Origin: Mermis nigrescens
Taxonomy: Eukaryota; Nematoda; Enoplea; Mermithida; Mermithidae
Direction of reading: 5' to 3'
NCBI GenBank assembly: GCA_036768485.1
Contig: JAVLUZ010000143.1
Location: 5,012,346 to 5,076,345 of the forward strand
Length of the DNA: 64,000 nucleotides
Below the pieces are notes generated by a model that was not told the DNA's origin, did no database searches, and saw nothing but the letters and a program-made list of their open reading frames with translations. A program made the translations under genes and the position numbers. Below are positions 1-10,300 of the stretch, piece after piece. Each line of letters starts with the position of its first letter. Position 1 is the first letter of the stretch.

Positions 1-1320
1 CCACCTTTTAAAATTTCAACTACTAAAGTATCAGACACAATCAGAGAAGCAGGAACTGTAATGCATCGAGCATAAAGATAGGGTTTAGTAAAAATTAAGA
101 CTCCTCCTCCCCGCTTATTCTTACGATCTGATCGGAGAATAAGATAATTTTTTAATGGACATAATAGACTGTCGGAAATAGATTCATTTGCCAGGTTTCT
201 CAAAAAAATAATATATCGAATTTTGCAGTATTTAAAAGAAAATGAAGTTCCCTAACTTATTAACAATACTACGAGAATTACATAGCAAACATTTGATATT
301 TACAAAATAACGGGGCGAGTTTACCTAAATATTAGACGCGCGTTGACCATGTTGAGCACAAAATTGGGGATTAGATGGTTTTGGGGCCGTAGAATGAGGA
401 TCATAGACTCGTACTGTTTTCTTCTTCACACAGTCATCCCTGAAGTCGATATATAGATTAGTCTCGCCCGCGTCCAGTCGTTGGTGCAACTCGTCGTTAA
501 CTTCACGCTGACGTTTTCGTTGAAGAAACGACAAATCCGGTCGCGCACGTAATTTTGAGTAGGCGTTTGTTGGATTTGCAGGGCACACAACTTTGTTGAT
601 AAGGCCAATAAAACTACGCTGAGCACGTGAAGAAGAAAGACAAACTTTCAGAAACTGAGGTTTGTCGGAATATTTGGGACCGTCTCTAAATACCTGCGTT
701 ATATCGGCTGATGAAAAATCAGAGTCTTTATTGTAATCGTCAATTAAAGATTTAACCGAAACAAGGTCATCATTAGATTCGGCTAAACCAAATACAACTG
801 CATTCGACTTTTTCGATTCATGTTCTAGACTATCTTGAATTAATAAACCTATATCGACGATGCTGGGTGACGTAGAAGCGCCGATTTTTGATTCAATTGA
901 GTTTAGACGAGATTCTAAAGTAGCCATCTTAGCAGGTAAAGAAGCGAAATTTTCGAATAGGGGTTTACACAAGGAGCAAACGAATGGAAAAGAGTACGAA
1001 ACATCAATATAGGATGAGCTATTAAAGTATGAAATAAGTGCTGATGGTAGATTAAGGCACTCAGCATGTGCCCACTTATTGCATAGTCCACATTGAACAG
1101 CCGAAATATGATTATCCGTAACTGTCTCTGTGCAAATGACACAAAGACTATTATTGTCATCTTCTGTATTAAGGAGAGAAAAATTTCCCGTTCGTTGCGG
1201 TGGTGATTTGGAGTCTTGATTGGTGATGTAAATTTTCGATCCACGATTTTTACCGCCCATAATGTATCTTGTAATAATAAAAAGACAAGCCGGTGATCAA
1301 TTATCGTGACTTGACAATGG
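1..1320 (-). mobile_element. LINE copy A (CR1/Jockey-like), 5' part; continues past the left edge
   Basis: This is the 5' part of a non-LTR retrotransposon read on the minus strand: a short leader, ORF1 with a PHD-like finger (its own entry) and then, after the ORF1 stop, the beginning of the apurinic-type endonuclease. The reverse complement of about 20-110 reads as an endonuclease segment containing the run SDRKNKRGGGVLIF, typical of the APE endonuclease domain of LINEs. The RT would lie to the left of the window. The leader (about 1261-1330) directly follows the end of LINE copy B, so the two copies stand head to tail. Confidence 0.8.
325..1260 (-). CDS. LINE ORF1 protein with N-terminal PHD-like zinc finger (copy A)
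   Basis: Intact 311-residue ORF. Residues about 40-100 hold a PHD/RING-like cysteine-histidine finger (CVIC, CGLCNKWAHAEC and a closing CSLC), followed by a short coiled-coil-like stretch (MATLESRLNSIESKIG) and a basic C-terminal half. In CR1- and Jockey-type LINEs such ORF1 proteins bind the element RNA and assist target-primed reverse transcription. The start is the first ATG after the finger-less leader and directly follows a short 5' UTR. A diverged second version of the same protein lies in copy B at about 3321-4840, which confirms the family and the reading frame. Its intactness, against the broken copy B, suggests it is the younger copy. Confidence 0.8.
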   Translation of the reverse strand: MGGKNRGSKIYITNQDSKSPPQRTGNFSLLNTEDDNNSLCVICTETVTDNHISAVQCGLCNKWAHAECLNLPSALISYFNSSSYIDVSYSFPFVCSLCKPLFENFASLPAKMATLESRLNSIESKIGASTSPSIVDIGLLIQDSLEHESKKSNAVVFGLAESNDDLVSVKSLIDDYNKDSDFSSADITQVFRDGPKYSDKPQFLKVCLSSSRAQRSFIGLINKVVCPANPTNAYSKLRARPDLSFLQRKRQREVNDELHQRLDAGETNLYIDFRDDCVKKKTVRVYDPHSTAPKPSNPQFCAQHGQRASNI

Positions 1321-1338
1321 CGACAACGTCGAGCCCCT

Positions 1339-1554
1339 TCAATCAAGTCGAAATTTTTCTGAATAAATCTGATTTTCAAATGCATTCCTAGTACGCGAAT
1401 GACCATAAAACTTATAAAAATCTTCAGAAGGTAAGAGATTATTATGAATAATATTATACATAACAATTAAATCAAAATAAATTCTACGGAGTTCAAGCCT
1501 CTCTAAATTTAGGGCTTTCAGCCTTTCATCATAAAAAAAGTCCCATATATCCAA
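1339..1554 (-). pseudogene. LINE C-terminal region fragment
   Basis: The 71 residues contain the pattern RLKALNLERLELRRIYFDL and then YNIIHN, the conserved motif at the very C-terminus of CR1/Jockey-type pol proteins. Just upstream on the minus strand (about 1560-1650), in a broken frame, VEYAPTVWSPY and RIERVHRKFTK also belong to this region. It ends about 80 bases before the ATG of copy A ORF1. Confidence 0.65.
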
Positions 1555-1907
1555 TCAACCTTTTAGTAAATTTTCGATGTACCCGTTCAATCCTGCTTAT
1601 ATCAGAAAGCAAATAGGGGCTCCATACAGTTGGAGCATACTCTACTACAGACCGAATATAATTCTTAAAAGCAAACCAACATTTTAAGATCACGTGATTC
1701 AAAACATTTGAAAATCAACGCACTTATTTTCAAAGCTTTTGCTGATATATTAGTACAATGACAACTAGATGATAAGTTTGTTAGTAAGGCAACACATAAA
1801 TCTCGAATTGAGGAACCTGCGTCAGATAACATAAAATGGTTTATGTGATATGTAACTTTAGGATTAGCATACCCTAGATATAACAGAACATTTAGGGAGA
1901 GATATGC

Positions 1908-2798
1908 TTAACTAGTTTCTTCAGGCCAGGAAACCAATTTATCTAAATCTTTTTGCAATAAAGTATAATTTTGAGAAAAATTAAAGAGCTTCAAATCATC
2001 AGCAAAGAATAAGACTTCACTATGCTCAACAGCTTCAACAAAATCGTTTACAAACAAAAGAAACAAAGAGGGTCCTAAAACGCTACCTTGAGGTACGCCA
2101 CTAATAACTGGTTTCCGATCAGAAAAAGCGTCAAAAATTTTGACCTTTTGTGTACGATTTACCAAATAATAAATTAACCATTTTAATAACATTCCATTTA
2201 TCCCATAATGATTCAACTTCTCTATCAATTTAGAATAAACGACAGAGTCGAAGGCCTTACTAAAATCGACATAGACAACATCAATAGGAATAGATGCGTC
2301 AAGTGATTTAACCCACATGTTTGTACACTTCAAAAGCTGAGTTTCACATAACTTTCCCTTTTGAAAACCAAACTGCCATGGAAAGAAATTAGTTTTCGGC
2401 TTTAAAGAAGCAATTAAAGCTCTGTTTATGATATACTCCATAATTTTACAAATGACGCAACAAAGAGATATTGGACGGTAATTTTGATCTGAAGAATTAT
2501 CACCCTTCTTAAAAATAGGTACAACAATCGCATCTTTCCAACAAGAAGGTACTTCACTTCTATAAGAAACTTCGAAAATATAACTCCGAATCATGATCAC
2601 TTGTAGCAAAAGGAGGCCTCGTTTTGCAATCAATAATAATGATTTATCAGATGTAAATATTAAATCTAGGATATTTTTACTCAAGGTAGGGCGATGTACA
2701 TGTTGATATAATCCACGGTTTCGAAAAAATTGAAAGACATACTTTTTCAGATAATACATCAGTTCTATTCCATTTAATATCCGGTAGATTAAAATCAC
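1908..2798 (-). pseudogene. LINE reverse transcriptase, with tail of the endonuclease (copy B)
   Basis: The open frame of 296 residues begins inside the endonuclease C-terminus (HRPTLSKNILDLIFTSD) and then runs into RT. RT blocks visible are WKDAIVVPIFKKGD, YRPIS, VDFSKAFDSV, GVPQGSVLGP and the catalytic FADDLK. It is a target-primed RT of the CR1/Jockey group. The frame is open, but the RT N-terminus and most of the endonuclease are not in it, and the thumb continues only in other frames, so the copy is almost certainly dead. The first ATG is not a natural start. Confidence 0.8.
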
Positions 2799-2904
2799 CT
2801 AAAACAATAAGGGTTTTACTACAATCTAGCAATATATTTAAAAGATTTGAAAAATCTTTATTTTGTTTGTCGTGTAGAGAATAATTAGGAGGTCTATAGC
2901 ACAA
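2677..2904 (-). pseudogene. LINE endonuclease fragment (copy B)
   Basis: The segment contains CYRPPNYSLHD and LIVLGDFNLPDIKW; the GDFN motif is the catalytic block of the apurinic-type endonuclease that nicks the target for LINE integration. It overlaps the RT frame in another phase, so a frameshift separates them. Further upstream on the minus strand (about 3022-3070) an RDREKRAGGG-like block, out of frame, matches the corresponding endonuclease region of copy A. Confidence 0.7.
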
Positions 2905-3320
2905 AATGAACCTATATGTAATCGAGCCAATAAAAAGATCGCAGGCAATAATTTCAGCAATTTAATTAATTGAGAAAGTATTAAGTTATCTCAGAGACAA
3001 ATTTTTTTTAAGATAATACAGACCCCTCCACCTGCTCTTTTCTCCCGATCATTTCTAAAAATTGAATAACCAAAATTTGCAACTAACAAAGAAAAGTATC
3101 AGTCAGCCATGTTTCAGTAATAAAAATCAAATCATAAGTGTAAGAACTCAAAAGCAAATACAAATCAGCAATTTTGTTACATACACTGCGTGAATTAAAC
3201 AAAATAGAACAATTTATTTACACAGTTAGAATTTGGAACGTTTTTTGGGTCGATTATGTTATTCTTTAAAGATCTGCCACAATTGTAGAAATTTTTTCTT
3301 TTTCGCTGGGGCGAAATTAC

Positions 3321-3518
3321 CTATAAATTAGCGGAATTTAGCGAAAATAAAACAAATTTATCAGATTTGCGAATAATTTGACTTTTAGCATAATTAATAA
3401 AGAAAGTACCGGGTGAAAAAACACTAGATTTATCGCACAAAGTCCGTGCATTTTGGCGCTGCTTGTAGGTAAGATCAGATTTAGCTCGTAAGTTCTTGTG
3501 GGTGCAACCTGGCTTCAT
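3321..3518 (-). pseudogene. LINE ORF1 C-terminal fragment (copy B)
   Basis: The segment contains LRAKSDLTYKQRQNARTL, matching LRARPDLSFLQRKRQREV in ORF1 of copy A. It is the C-terminal part of ORF1 in a frame different from the preceding piece. Confidence 0.6.
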
Positions 3519-3575
3519 GATCTTATTGATAAAAGTGATAAAATTCGTTTTTACCTGGCTCGAAACACAAATGAC

Positions 3576-3914
3576 TTAAAGAAACTTTGGTTGGTTCTCG
3601 TTTGCCGAACCATCACAAAAAACATACAAGACGTCCAATGGCTTTACCAACGAAGCTTTCTTATTGTCATGCACGAAAGACAGCAATTTGCGAACATTTG
3701 CAAGGTCATTGTCAGAATCAAACAAACCAAAGAGGACAGCATTTTTACTTTTGGACGCCAATTCGATTGTCTCGTTTATCATTTCTATCAGACTGTTCCT
3801 AGCGGTTTCCAATGTTGCAGGATTTGAAGAAGAGAAATTATTTTGAGGAGTGAGATCTGTATTAGAAAAAGTAGTTTTCATTTTTAACTGAAGTTCATTA
3901 AAGCGGGCTTCCAT
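3576..3914 (-). pseudogene. LINE ORF1 middle fragment (copy B)
   Basis: The segment contains SKNAVLFGLFDSDNDL and VFCDGSANENQPKFL, which line up with SNAVVFGLAESNDDL and VFRDGPKYSDKPQFL of copy A ORF1. An AT-rich serine/asparagine linker precedes it. This is the part just downstream of the inserted element at 4004-4646. Confidence 0.65.
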
Positions 3915-4003
3915 CAGTTCAATTTATTGCTTTAACTGTAGAAGGCGATCAATCTTCGGCAAGCAGCCTTCACAGAACAACTTCTGTGACTTTAGACGAC
4001 TAA

Positions 4004-4646
4004 AGCCTGATTTATACTTCATGCGGCGAGCAAAACAGCAAGAAATTGTCGAAACGGCTGCCGCAGAAATTTTGCGCAAGCCCATTTATACTTCGGGTTG
4101 CTGCGGCGCAGCAGCCAGCAAATTATTTGCCACCACAATTTGATTTATACTTCACGCAGCCGCCGTGCTGCGGACTGATTCGCAAAAGTCTTGATTTTTT
4201 CGCCGCTTTCCAATTTATACTTCTACCGCGCCATAAGCAGTCAAAATTGTTATTTTTAGCTTTTTCGGCCATTTTTTTGCTACGCCGCAAAAGTCAAAAA
4301 GCCCATTGCTCTCACAAATGCTAATGAGGTTTTGAGCCGAGTGTTGACATCAAATCATTTTGAATTTTAATGAGGTATCGATTTGCGCAATAGGAGAACT
4401 CAGCGTCCTGGTTCTGCAGCAGTTTGTAGGAAGTATAAATGCATTGTGTGAAGCGGCGTTGAGGTGCCACCTTGTCACTGGTTTTTTTGTCAATGCGGCG
4501 AGCTCACCACGCAAAGTATAAATGCACGACGCGGCGCAGCAAGCGGATTTTGCCGCAGAATATTCGCACAGGGTCGACTAATTTTTGGGCATACTGTGGC
4601 CGCAAAACCCCTAGCGGTGCGGTTCGCATGAAGTACAAATCAGGCT
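4004..4646. mobile_element. Non-autonomous TIR element, PIF/Harbinger-like, 3-bp TAA target duplication
   Basis: The ends are inverted copies: AGCCTGATTTATACTTC at the left and GAAGTACAAATCAGGCT at the right. TAA directly flanks both sides (4001-4003 and 4647-4649), the 3-bp duplication of PIF/Harbinger elements. Inside, short inverted motifs such as TTTATACTTC and GAAGTATAAAT with GCGGC runs recur several times on each half, so the element can fold on itself. I see no transposase. It split the PHD-finger region of the LINE ORF1. Confidence 0.75.
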
Positions 4647-4649
4647 TAA

Positions 4650-4840
4650 GAGCATTGTACGTCCTGCGATCAATTCCAAAGCACTTGGAATGATCCCACA
4701 TTTTGCAGAGATCACATCTGACGCCCATGTCGTTATCTCGAACCGGATTGTGACATTTGAGGCACGATTTGACCTTCTTTACAGATACCGATGGAGATGA
4801 TTTCGACTGAGAATTTGTACTTGATTACTTGTCACTCATA
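4650..4840 (-). pseudogene. LINE ORF1 N-terminal fragment with PHD-like finger (copy B)
   Basis: The reverse complement begins with an ATG near 4840, has a stop at the fifth codon, then reads a CLKCHNPV / CDLCKMWDHSKC finger and RTYNALK before the inserted element. Cysteine and histidine spacing matches copy A. Confidence 0.6.
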
Positions 4841-4850
4841 ATTAAAATAG

Positions 4851-5468
4851 TTAAGTAAAATCGCGACGTAAATTGGGCAAACCTTTAATTTGTCTTATGT
4901 AATTTAAGGTGCTTTTTGGCCAAAAAAACTACCTAAAAACAGTCAAAAACGCACGTTTTTTCCAAAAATCGAGGACTTGATAGTACAAGTTCAGTGCTGA
5001 GTTAAATATCTAACATTTATTTGCATTGCTTATAGTTGTCTGCCTATCCAAAACGAGATTCGAGTTGCTGAATGTCTGATGAAAGCGGAAATTCTTGCTT
5101 CGATGTTTTAAGTTTTTTACAGCTGGAGGTTGGCAACACTGAAGGTTGCCAACTTCGTTCGTTGGAAACTGTCGATTTCTCGCCGCTTTTCAAGGGTGTC
5201 CGCCAGCTTCGGTTGTCACTTTCAAAGATTATTCGCCGGTTTCGGAATTTTATATAAAACCTTTTTTGAGCATTTTCCAGCAAAATTTCAAAAAATGTTT
5301 TTTCAATAATGCAAACAGTAGTTCTTAATCATGTAACAACTGTTAAATTTCGTCACCCTATAACTCTATATCAGAGACATCTGCAGCCTTCCGGTTTTCT
5401 TGCGCCAGATTTTCACTTCTTCTGTGCTATGGTCATGTCCTACTAATTTATTTATTCACTATTACCAG
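4851..5468. other. Spacer without recognisable gene
   Basis: AT-rich sequence. The short ORFs on both strands have no recognisable motif. Confidence 0.5.
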
Positions 5469-6099
5469 CAGGTTCGTATCCAGGATTTCGTTTCGGGGGG
5501 AGCGCAACAAAAATTTTTTTCAAATATACGAGTGGCCAAAGGATGAATTTTAGTTTGCAAATTCTGCTAATTGGGTATAATAGGGTGAGAATGCAATGGA
5601 AACCATCTTTCAGGGATGGGGTCTTGGGTGGCGCGTTCAAGCGCCTCCAGCGGGGTCCGGGGCATAGCCCCGGAAAATTTTGTCAAAAGAGAACTTCAAT
5701 TTTGAAATCGTAACGTTAAAACTTGCAAAATCAGCCGAATCAGGGTTCTGAATTCATCATAAAAATGGTCGGAGTTCATAAGCAAATTCATAAGCATCGC
5801 CAAAAAATTGCTCTTATTCTTGCTTCTTGATTAATCTCATTTTCTGCGTACAACTTGTGAAGAACAAAAGACATACAGATGCAAAATACGCTTTAGGTCA
5901 TATAAAGGCTAAAAATGGAGTGCTAAAACCGCGCGCTTTGGACTAAATAAACTAATTATAATTGAAAAATTCGGCGCGAAGCGTCAAATTTTTTTGCAAT
6001 TTTTGGCTTGAAGAGCAAAAAGAGGAGTAAAGGAAAAAATCATTCTCACATTTCATTTCGGGGGGCACGTGCCCTCATAATCCACTGGATTTGGGCCTG
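5469..6099. mobile_element. hAT-like non-autonomous element, about 631 bp
   Basis: The left end CAGGTTCGTATCCAGG and right end CACTGGATTTGGGCCTG are roughly complementary and of the CAGGGGCGTATCCAGG type common at hAT ends. The 8 bases outside are ATTACCAG and ATTACCCA, six of eight identical, fitting an aged 8-bp duplication. A GGCGCGAAGCGTC motif lies inside at 5973. No transposase is seen. Confidence 0.6.
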
Positions 6100-7168
6100 A
6101 TTACCCAACATATATTATGCAGCTTAGCATATAATTTTTTCCTTACTCTCCCATTGTTTTTTGGCTGTAATCACAACGTTTCTGTCGCTCTTCGTCGAAT
6201 AGCATAATTAGCAGTGGTGATCTAGGATTATCCTAATGAGGGCGTACCCCAACTATTCTAAAAACAGTCATAAACAGGTAGTTCGGAAAATATGCCCTAC
6301 ACATACGAAATAGCGTTTTTTTTATTTTTTTGCGTTGTCTTTTTTATTTAGAATTGCTTTTCACGCACTATTTTTTGAAAATTTTTGAAAAATTTCTATA
6401 ATTTTTCTCGAAAAAGCACTAAGTTTCTCTGATTTGAGCGAAAATCTAGCGCGAAGCGCCGGAAAATTTGTTGAATTTAAGCAGAAGAACGTTTTTTAGC
6501 CTAAATTATTGCTCGATTTCCCGTATTTTTAACACGGGACGGAAAAATTTTAAAAGTTATGCTTGAAAATAGAAGAAAATTACTATGAAAAACTGTTTTT
6601 GCGCCTGTAATCGTTTGAAAACCTGTTCTTCCAGCTCAGCAAAAATATGGCTTCCAGGCCGCCACGAAAGTAACTAAATATCATTAGTATGTATTATCCT
6701 TGAAACAGTCAATAACTAAGTACTTGACCACTAAGCAATCAATGAACCAACCAAAAAATTATTTTGTAAAAGGACAACTAACTAAATAATTCAGTAGCCG
6801 GTATCAATGGGAGACCGGCGTTTGTTCATGTATGGCTTGAAATCATAGATTTTTTCATATCTGACTTTGAAATAAGGCGAAAAAATGTTAATTTTTTAAA
6901 TTCTTCCTTCGCCATGTTATATAGATATCGTCGAGAAACGCTCAAAAATGTCATTATTTCCGTGTAGGTACCTCATAATAGTTATTAAGGTATATGACTT
7001 CAAAATTTTTGACCCCCTTCCAAAATAAAATCCTGGTACGCTTAGGCTGCCCAGAAGTTACTTTTGAAGCTGCTCGCTTGAGCGCAGAAAATTGATTTTC
7101 ATGCACAAGATTTCGTAAAATATTTATAGCTCAGTTTTACATGGGCATATTGAACTTATTTCATTTTA
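6100..7168. other. Upstream of Testin; no gene seen
   Basis: AT-rich, with a GCGCGAAGCGCC motif at 6449-6460 inside a degenerate repeat piece. A pyrimidine-rich 3' splice site (CATTTTAG, ending at 7169) precedes the first coding exon of Testin, so a non-coding 5' exon may lie to the left; I cannot place it. Confidence 0.4.
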
Positions 7169-7228
7169 GGCTGGTTTTTCGTCCTTTATTATAATCTTAT
7201 TAACCGTTATTCCGGTTCTAGTTTTAAG

Positions 7229-7342
7229 ATGGCCAGCACCATTATTGAGACAGATGGAACAAGCGCAAGACCTGTCATTGCGCTGCCTACTTTGCCAAAG
7301 CCAAATCCACTTTTGTTTGTTCTTGGCTCTGAAAAGAAGCGC
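7229..7342 (+). CDS. Tes: Testin coding exon 1
   Basis: It starts at ATG (AAGATGG) and ends before GTAAGT at 7343, phase 0. The 38 residues ([15 protein letters not shown]...) have no known domain. The exon itself probably begins at 7170, after a pyrimidine-rich acceptor. Confidence 0.7.
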
Positions 7343-10300
7343 GTAAGTTAAGCACGTAACGTAGGTACCATTTGTCTTATGAAGAGATAAAATTTTGTTT
7401 TAGACTAATTAGAGGTGTGCCATACAACAGTTTTTATTATTTTAAAAATGTGCAATCTTATTGTAGACCTCTTTGTCTTTCGATTGAAAAAAGTTTAAAA
7501 TTCTACATAGTTTGATTCTTGAGATATAACGCGAAAGTCGGGTAGTGTTTTTTTGGACCACCCTGTATATTGATTATGAGTGTTTCGTGCTCTAGGCAAA
7601 TGATTTTTGGTTCGTACAAATATTTTTTTGTGTTTACAATTTCCTGTTTATATTCTAAATATAAGAAAGCTATTATTTTATGCATGTAGTTCAATTATTT
7701 AAAACACTAGTATGTCTTCAAATCTTTTCGTGTCGAAAAAGCCCCGAATCACTATATAATTTTTCATTCAATATATTTGTAACGTTTTGCATTGCGCTGT
7801 TTAACTCCTCTGGTCCTTTGCATTAGCATTTTTGCATATTTCATTGCTTCGAATGTCTATAGCTTATATTCATTATTTATTCTATTTTGTTTATCTACCT
7901 TTTAATCATGTTTATTTTCATGTCTTTGATTCATTTAAGTATTATGTAGTAGCCTACAATAGTGATACTAAGATGGTAAGTCTATAGATATACAATATGG
8001 ATGCATGATATACTTGGTAGAATTAGTGTATACAGGCCCGTATTCAGGGGCGTCCCCCCAGGGATCGACTGGGTACCCGGGCCCGACCGGTCTTTAGGCG
8101 TCCGGGCCCGGTTTTTAAAGGCCGGCCCCGGGCCCGAATTATTATTCTATTTAGCTTTTTTGGAGAATACTTGTGCGCGCTTTGTTTCTCCCCTCCCTGA
8201 GCTGTGCCTGCGCTGTCGCCCTTTTCTCTATCCTTATCTTTGTTATCATTATCATCAGCGTATTTAATCTTGATATTTATCGTCATTTTCATCATTATCA
8301 TCTCTTTGAGCAGAACATTTTCTTGTGCGAAAATTGACATGTTTGAGAATCTTCGCTATCAGACATGCACAGCATGGGAATTCTGGGAGGGTGAAATTCA
8401 AAAGTTCTTTTTTGGGCTCAAAAATCGTGGTTACGCATAAAAACATTGTTTTCTGCGTTTCTGACAGTGCTCTATCTTTCTAGAGCATAAGAACGTAAAA
8501 AATTTCGAAAAAAGTCGGACAAATTGAACAAAATATAGTTAAAACATGAATATATGGCGTGAAGCGCCGAAAATTTGACACTTTTGACCAGATAGATAGC
8601 TAAGAATGCTTAAAAAAGTACCTTTTCTGCGAATTTTAAGAAAATTTCCGGAAACTTTTCAAAAGTCGCGAATTCTGGGTGGAATTCTTTGGGGCGGTAA
8701 AAATTTTTCTGGGGAAGGGTGGAAGTGAATCCCTCTCCTCCCTAACCCTCCCCAATTTATGTATGCTACTATAAGTATAAATCTCACATTTTCAGCTACG
8801 AATGCAATTGATTTGTTCTGCATTCGTATAATAGAATGTCTAAAGAGTCGTTTACGGATTGGGGTAGTTGAAATTCAAGCTTCCGGACCCGGGTAGTAAA
8901 AATTCGAACTTCCAAATCCGGATCCTAAAAACATTCTGATGATACCGAATCCGGATTCAGGTGCCCGTTTGATCACTACTAAGCATTCGACTAAAATGTT
9001 GGACTTGAGTACCAGATATGCACAGCATAGGAATTATTCCGAGGGGTTGGAATAGTAATGTGCTTTTTTTAGGGCCCAAAAATGGTGGATATTTATACAC
9101 CGTACGTGTTCTTAGGGGTTGGCCCTCACAGAATGCCTACGATTCCCCCAGAATTGTCAATTTTTCGTGTAAATTGTAAAAAAGGTGTCTTTTTATGCGT
9201 TTTATCATTTTTGGCTCAAAAGTTTCAAGTTTTCGACGCTTCGCGCCATGTACACATTCTTCGACTATATTTTGTTCAGTTTACTCGATTTTTTTCAAGG
9301 TTTTGTTTTTATGTTCTAGAAAGAACTAGCATTGTCCGAATCGTAAAAAACAGTGTCTTTGACGTGTACCCATCGCTTATAGCCCCAAAAAGGTTTTTTA
9401 AATTTCTTGGACCTGACCCCTCAGAATCCCATGATATACATGTAGGATAGGAATGCGTCAAAAACATCGTTTGTCGGTGTTCCTGACGATGCTCTATCTT
9501 TCTAAAGCATAAAAACGAAAAATTCGAGAAAATCAATAAATTCAAATAAATTGAACAAAATATAACGAAAAAAATGAGTGTTAGGCGTCAGGCGCTGAAA
9601 ATTTGACACTTTTGAGCTAAAAGATAGCTACAAATGCTTGGAAGAGCAAATTTTCCACAATTTTTCTTGAAACTTCTGCAAAATCGCTAATTCTGAGGTG
9701 CGTGAAAACTTTTCTAAGGAGATGGTGAAAACCCCCAAGGGCCAGCGGGCGGCGGCCCCATAGATCATGTATGCTGGGTACCAGCTATGGATACACAATG
9801 TCAGGATTGACAGGGGAGATAAAATCTTAGAAATCCAAACCAGTAAATTTAGTGTTCACAATTTTTTGTTATTTTGACGACGAAAATGGCCAAAATTGCA
9901 TATAAAACACTTTCGTGGCACAGTTTTTATGCATTTTGACTGCGTTATATCGCTTTAGACACTAAAAATATGATCAATTTTGTGCGCTTTTTTGAGTAAA
10001 AACAGAAAAGTATTAATCCGGTGCGAAAACTTTGATATTTTTACTCCTTCTGTCCTAAAAAATGATGCAGAAAACGTTCCTTTAGCTCAAAATCGCCGAA
10101 AAGTATCATCCGCCTTGTCTGGCTGACCCTTCAAAGGGTTACACCGCCTTACCCTCCTCCGCCCTATGTACATGATTGGTATCAGCGAGGCTATGAGGCT
10201 TGCTTAGATATGACTGTAGTTACCTAAATTAAGGATATGCACAGACACGTATCTCTGGGGGAATGGGGGGTTCGGACCCCTAAAATTCAGAAAAACCGGA

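Larger units (their letters stand above)
1321..4845 (-). mobile_element. LINE copy B, degenerate, interrupted by an inverted-repeat element
   Basis: On the minus strand the order is ORF1 (about 4840 to 3321, with several breaks), endonuclease (about 3100 to 2600), reverse transcriptase (2600 to 1908) and the LINE C-terminal region (about 1900 to 1339). The start of ORF1 has a stop at its fifth codon. Frames shift between endonuclease and RT, and the stretch joining them is short, so part of the endonuclease-RT linker and RT N-terminus is missing. A 643-bp element sits inside ORF1 at 4004-4646. It is the same family as copy A. Confidence 0.75.

Noticed and set aside
915..1466. 183-residue minus-strand ORF
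   Set aside because: Shadow of the LINE ORF1 in another frame.
3498..3846. Plus-strand ORFs at the LINE
   Set aside because: Antisense shadows of the LINE ORF1 pieces.
8001..8446. Overlapping 60-98-residue ORFs on both strands
   Set aside because: Created by the GC-rich island and an R1 repeat; no domain.
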